Assembly (NCBI GenBank): GCA_965153455.1
Contig: OZ234494.1
Location: 21,576,001 to 21,640,000, forward strand
Direction: 5' to 3'
Source of the DNA: Sphagnum compactum
Taxonomy: Eukaryota > Bryophyta > Sphagnopsida > Sphagnales
Length of the DNA stretch: 64,000 nucleotides
Under the pieces are notes generated by a model that ran no database searches, was not told the origin of the DNA, and saw only the letters and a list, made by a program, of their open reading frames with translations. Below, one piece after another: positions 63,160-64,000 of this stretch (position 1 is its first letter; each line of letters starts with the position of its first letter). The position numbers and the translations under genes are program-made.

Positions 63160-64000
63160 CTAACCTGGAAATTGAAGTAGAGAGATGAGGCTTTTACCTC
63201 GCGAGTTGACCTTGACGACTTCCAGCATTACTGTCACACCTTCCGGCAGAAGTTCTTCCCTATATACAGACAACTTGCTACTAAGTGGACTCCGAATGCC
63301 CACGAGAATGTCCTCATTGATGCCAGTACGCTTTTGTAGCTCCTCTTTCAGTTCGCTGACACTACTGCTGTCGAACACAAAACTTCCCCAATCTGTATTC
63401 TCAGGCGAGGCACCATTCTCATTGGTCACCGTGTAGAAGATCCTGTGACTGTCAGGATTCAATGATGATGATGATGATGATGATGACCTTCCAGAAAGAC
63501 TTCGTTCCCTTGGAGAACCACTTTGACGTTTACTTGGAGATGATGGTGTCACCCTCTCATGGCCTTGCCCCCTGTCTCTGTCTCTGAGAGAATTCCGATG
63601 TTTCTTGCGTGGTGTCGTTGGGCTCACTTCATCAACATCAAATCGGTTCATAGATACTCTTGGTGATGTCCTTGGCCTCTCTTCTTCAGCATCAAAATGA
63701 CTCACGGATGTCCTTGGTCTCACTTCATAAGCATCATAATGGCTCTCAAATCCTCTTTGTGGTGGTGTCCTTGGCCTCTCTTCTTCTTCATAATCATTAG
63801 AATGTCTCACAGATACTCTTTGTGGTCTCTGTAATGCCCTTGGCCTCTCATTGGGTGACATTTGACCTTTTCTTCCTGGTGAAGCCATTGTTGGTGATCC
63901 ATTTCCGTCAAAAGAGTTTTGAGACTTTGCTGGTGAGAGCACAATCTTGGGTGAAAATTGTTCTCTCTCTGTAGACAAGGTGATTTGAGCCAACTTCCTC
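63160..64000 (-). CDS. Unrecognised Ser/Arg/Pro-rich repeat protein, 5' end beyond the window
   Basis: The minus-strand frame is open from the window edge to a stop at 63160-63162; no ATG is needed, so the true start lies outside. A good donor (GAG|GTAAAA, last exon base 63198) suggests the exon ends there instead of at the stop. The first two thirds is disordered-looking, rich in Ser, Arg and Pro, with about four imperfect ~18-residue repeats centred on (E/V)(E/R)PRT(P/S)P and preceded by Asp/Tyr/Phe-Asp motifs, and SP/TP sites that could be phosphorylated. A poly-Ser run comes from a TCA/GAT trinucleotide repeat (about 63463-63487). The last ~75 residues (from HRIFYTVTNENGASP) look folded, with alternating hydrophobics and a helix VSELKEELQKRTG, reminiscent of a small ubiquitin-like or beta-grasp fold, but I do not recognise the family. 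Confidence 0.7.
   Translation of the reverse strand, partial: RKLAQITLSTEREQFSPKIVLSPAKSQNSFDGNGSPTMASPGRKGQMSPNERPRALQRPQRVSVRHSNDYEEEERPRTPPQRGFESHYDAYEVRPRTSVSHFDAEEERPRTSPRVSMNRFDVDEVSPTTPRKKHRNSLRDRDRGQGHERVTPSSPSKRQSGSPRERSLSGRSSSSSSSSLNPDSHRIFYTVTNENGASPENTDWGSFVFDSSSVSELKEELQKRTGINEDILVGIRSPLSSKLSVYREELLPEGVTVMLEVVKVNSRGKSLISLLQFPG
63463..63487. repeat. (GAT)n trinucleotide repeat coding for poly-Ser
   Basis: About eight GAT/TGA triplets, read on the minus strand as TCA serine codons within the partial gene. Length polymorphism would change the serine run. Confidence 0.9.

Noticed and set aside
1-64000. CRISPR array, rRNA, organelle insertion or viral integration
   Set aside because: No regularly spaced palindromic repeats with spacers, no rRNA-like sequence and no plastid or viral genes recognised; tandem arrays here are ordinary minisatellites.

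Overview
This window is nuclear DNA from a land plant. Three spliced genes can be built with confidence, and their closest relatives by residue pattern are plant proteins: an ASHR1-type SET/MYND methyltransferase, the plastid L-aspartate oxidase and a PIN-LIKES (PILS) auxin carrier. A fourth gene runs off the right edge. Coding exons are islands of moderate GC in a very AT-rich, repeat-filled background. Introns in the spliced genes are modest (roughly 80 to 1,000 bp). Four genes in 64 kb and many small non-autonomous transposons suggest a large plant genome. A seed-free plant such as a fern fits the short introns and low gene density, but a gymnosperm or other lineage is not excluded from sequence alone.

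Layout. 1-4.8 kb: AT-rich intergenic DNA with a SINE-like stretch and a four-copy ~135 bp tandem array. 4.8-10.55 kb (+): a 14-exon ASHR1/SMYD gene encoding 488 aa; one intron looks U12-type, and other introns carry a telomere-motif palindrome and a perfect 76 bp repeat. 11.25-19.57 kb: a region bounded by inverted termini with a TTA duplication, a candidate 8.3 kb DNA transposon derivative, into which a solo LTR (TG...CA, ATGTA duplication) has inserted. 20.1-37.8 kb: no genes; a foldback element, a mosaic of repeated modules (22.0-26.5 kb), degenerate telomere-like DNA, minisatellites and a MITE fragment. 37.9-42.1 kb (+): promoter/leader and L-aspartate oxidase, whose catalytic body is one long exon. 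Interleaved with its first exon are two exons of a truncated LigB/DODA-type extradiol dioxygenase that splice in frame onto the oxidase exon, a possible chimeric transcript. 42.1-54.8 kb: repeats, including a relic retrotransposon gag, a 1.4 kb foldback with a nested MITE, and another MITE. 54.8-61.8 kb (+): long CT/GA-rich leader and an 11-exon-scale PILS gene with a Tourist-like MITE in intron 2. 63.2-64 kb (-): 5'-incomplete gene for a Ser/Arg/Pro-rich repeat protein.

The genes do not form a pathway: aspartate oxidase starts plastid NAD synthesis, PILS acts in auxin homeostasis at the ER, and the SET/MYND protein is a lysine methyltransferase. There is no tRNA, rRNA, CRISPR or organelle insert that I can support. 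The most unusual item is the LigB-aspartate oxidase interleaving at 38.6-40.3 kb; I do not see a multi-gene novel system. Exon boundaries were read by eye from splice dinucleotides, reading phase and remembered family conservation; no alignment was run.
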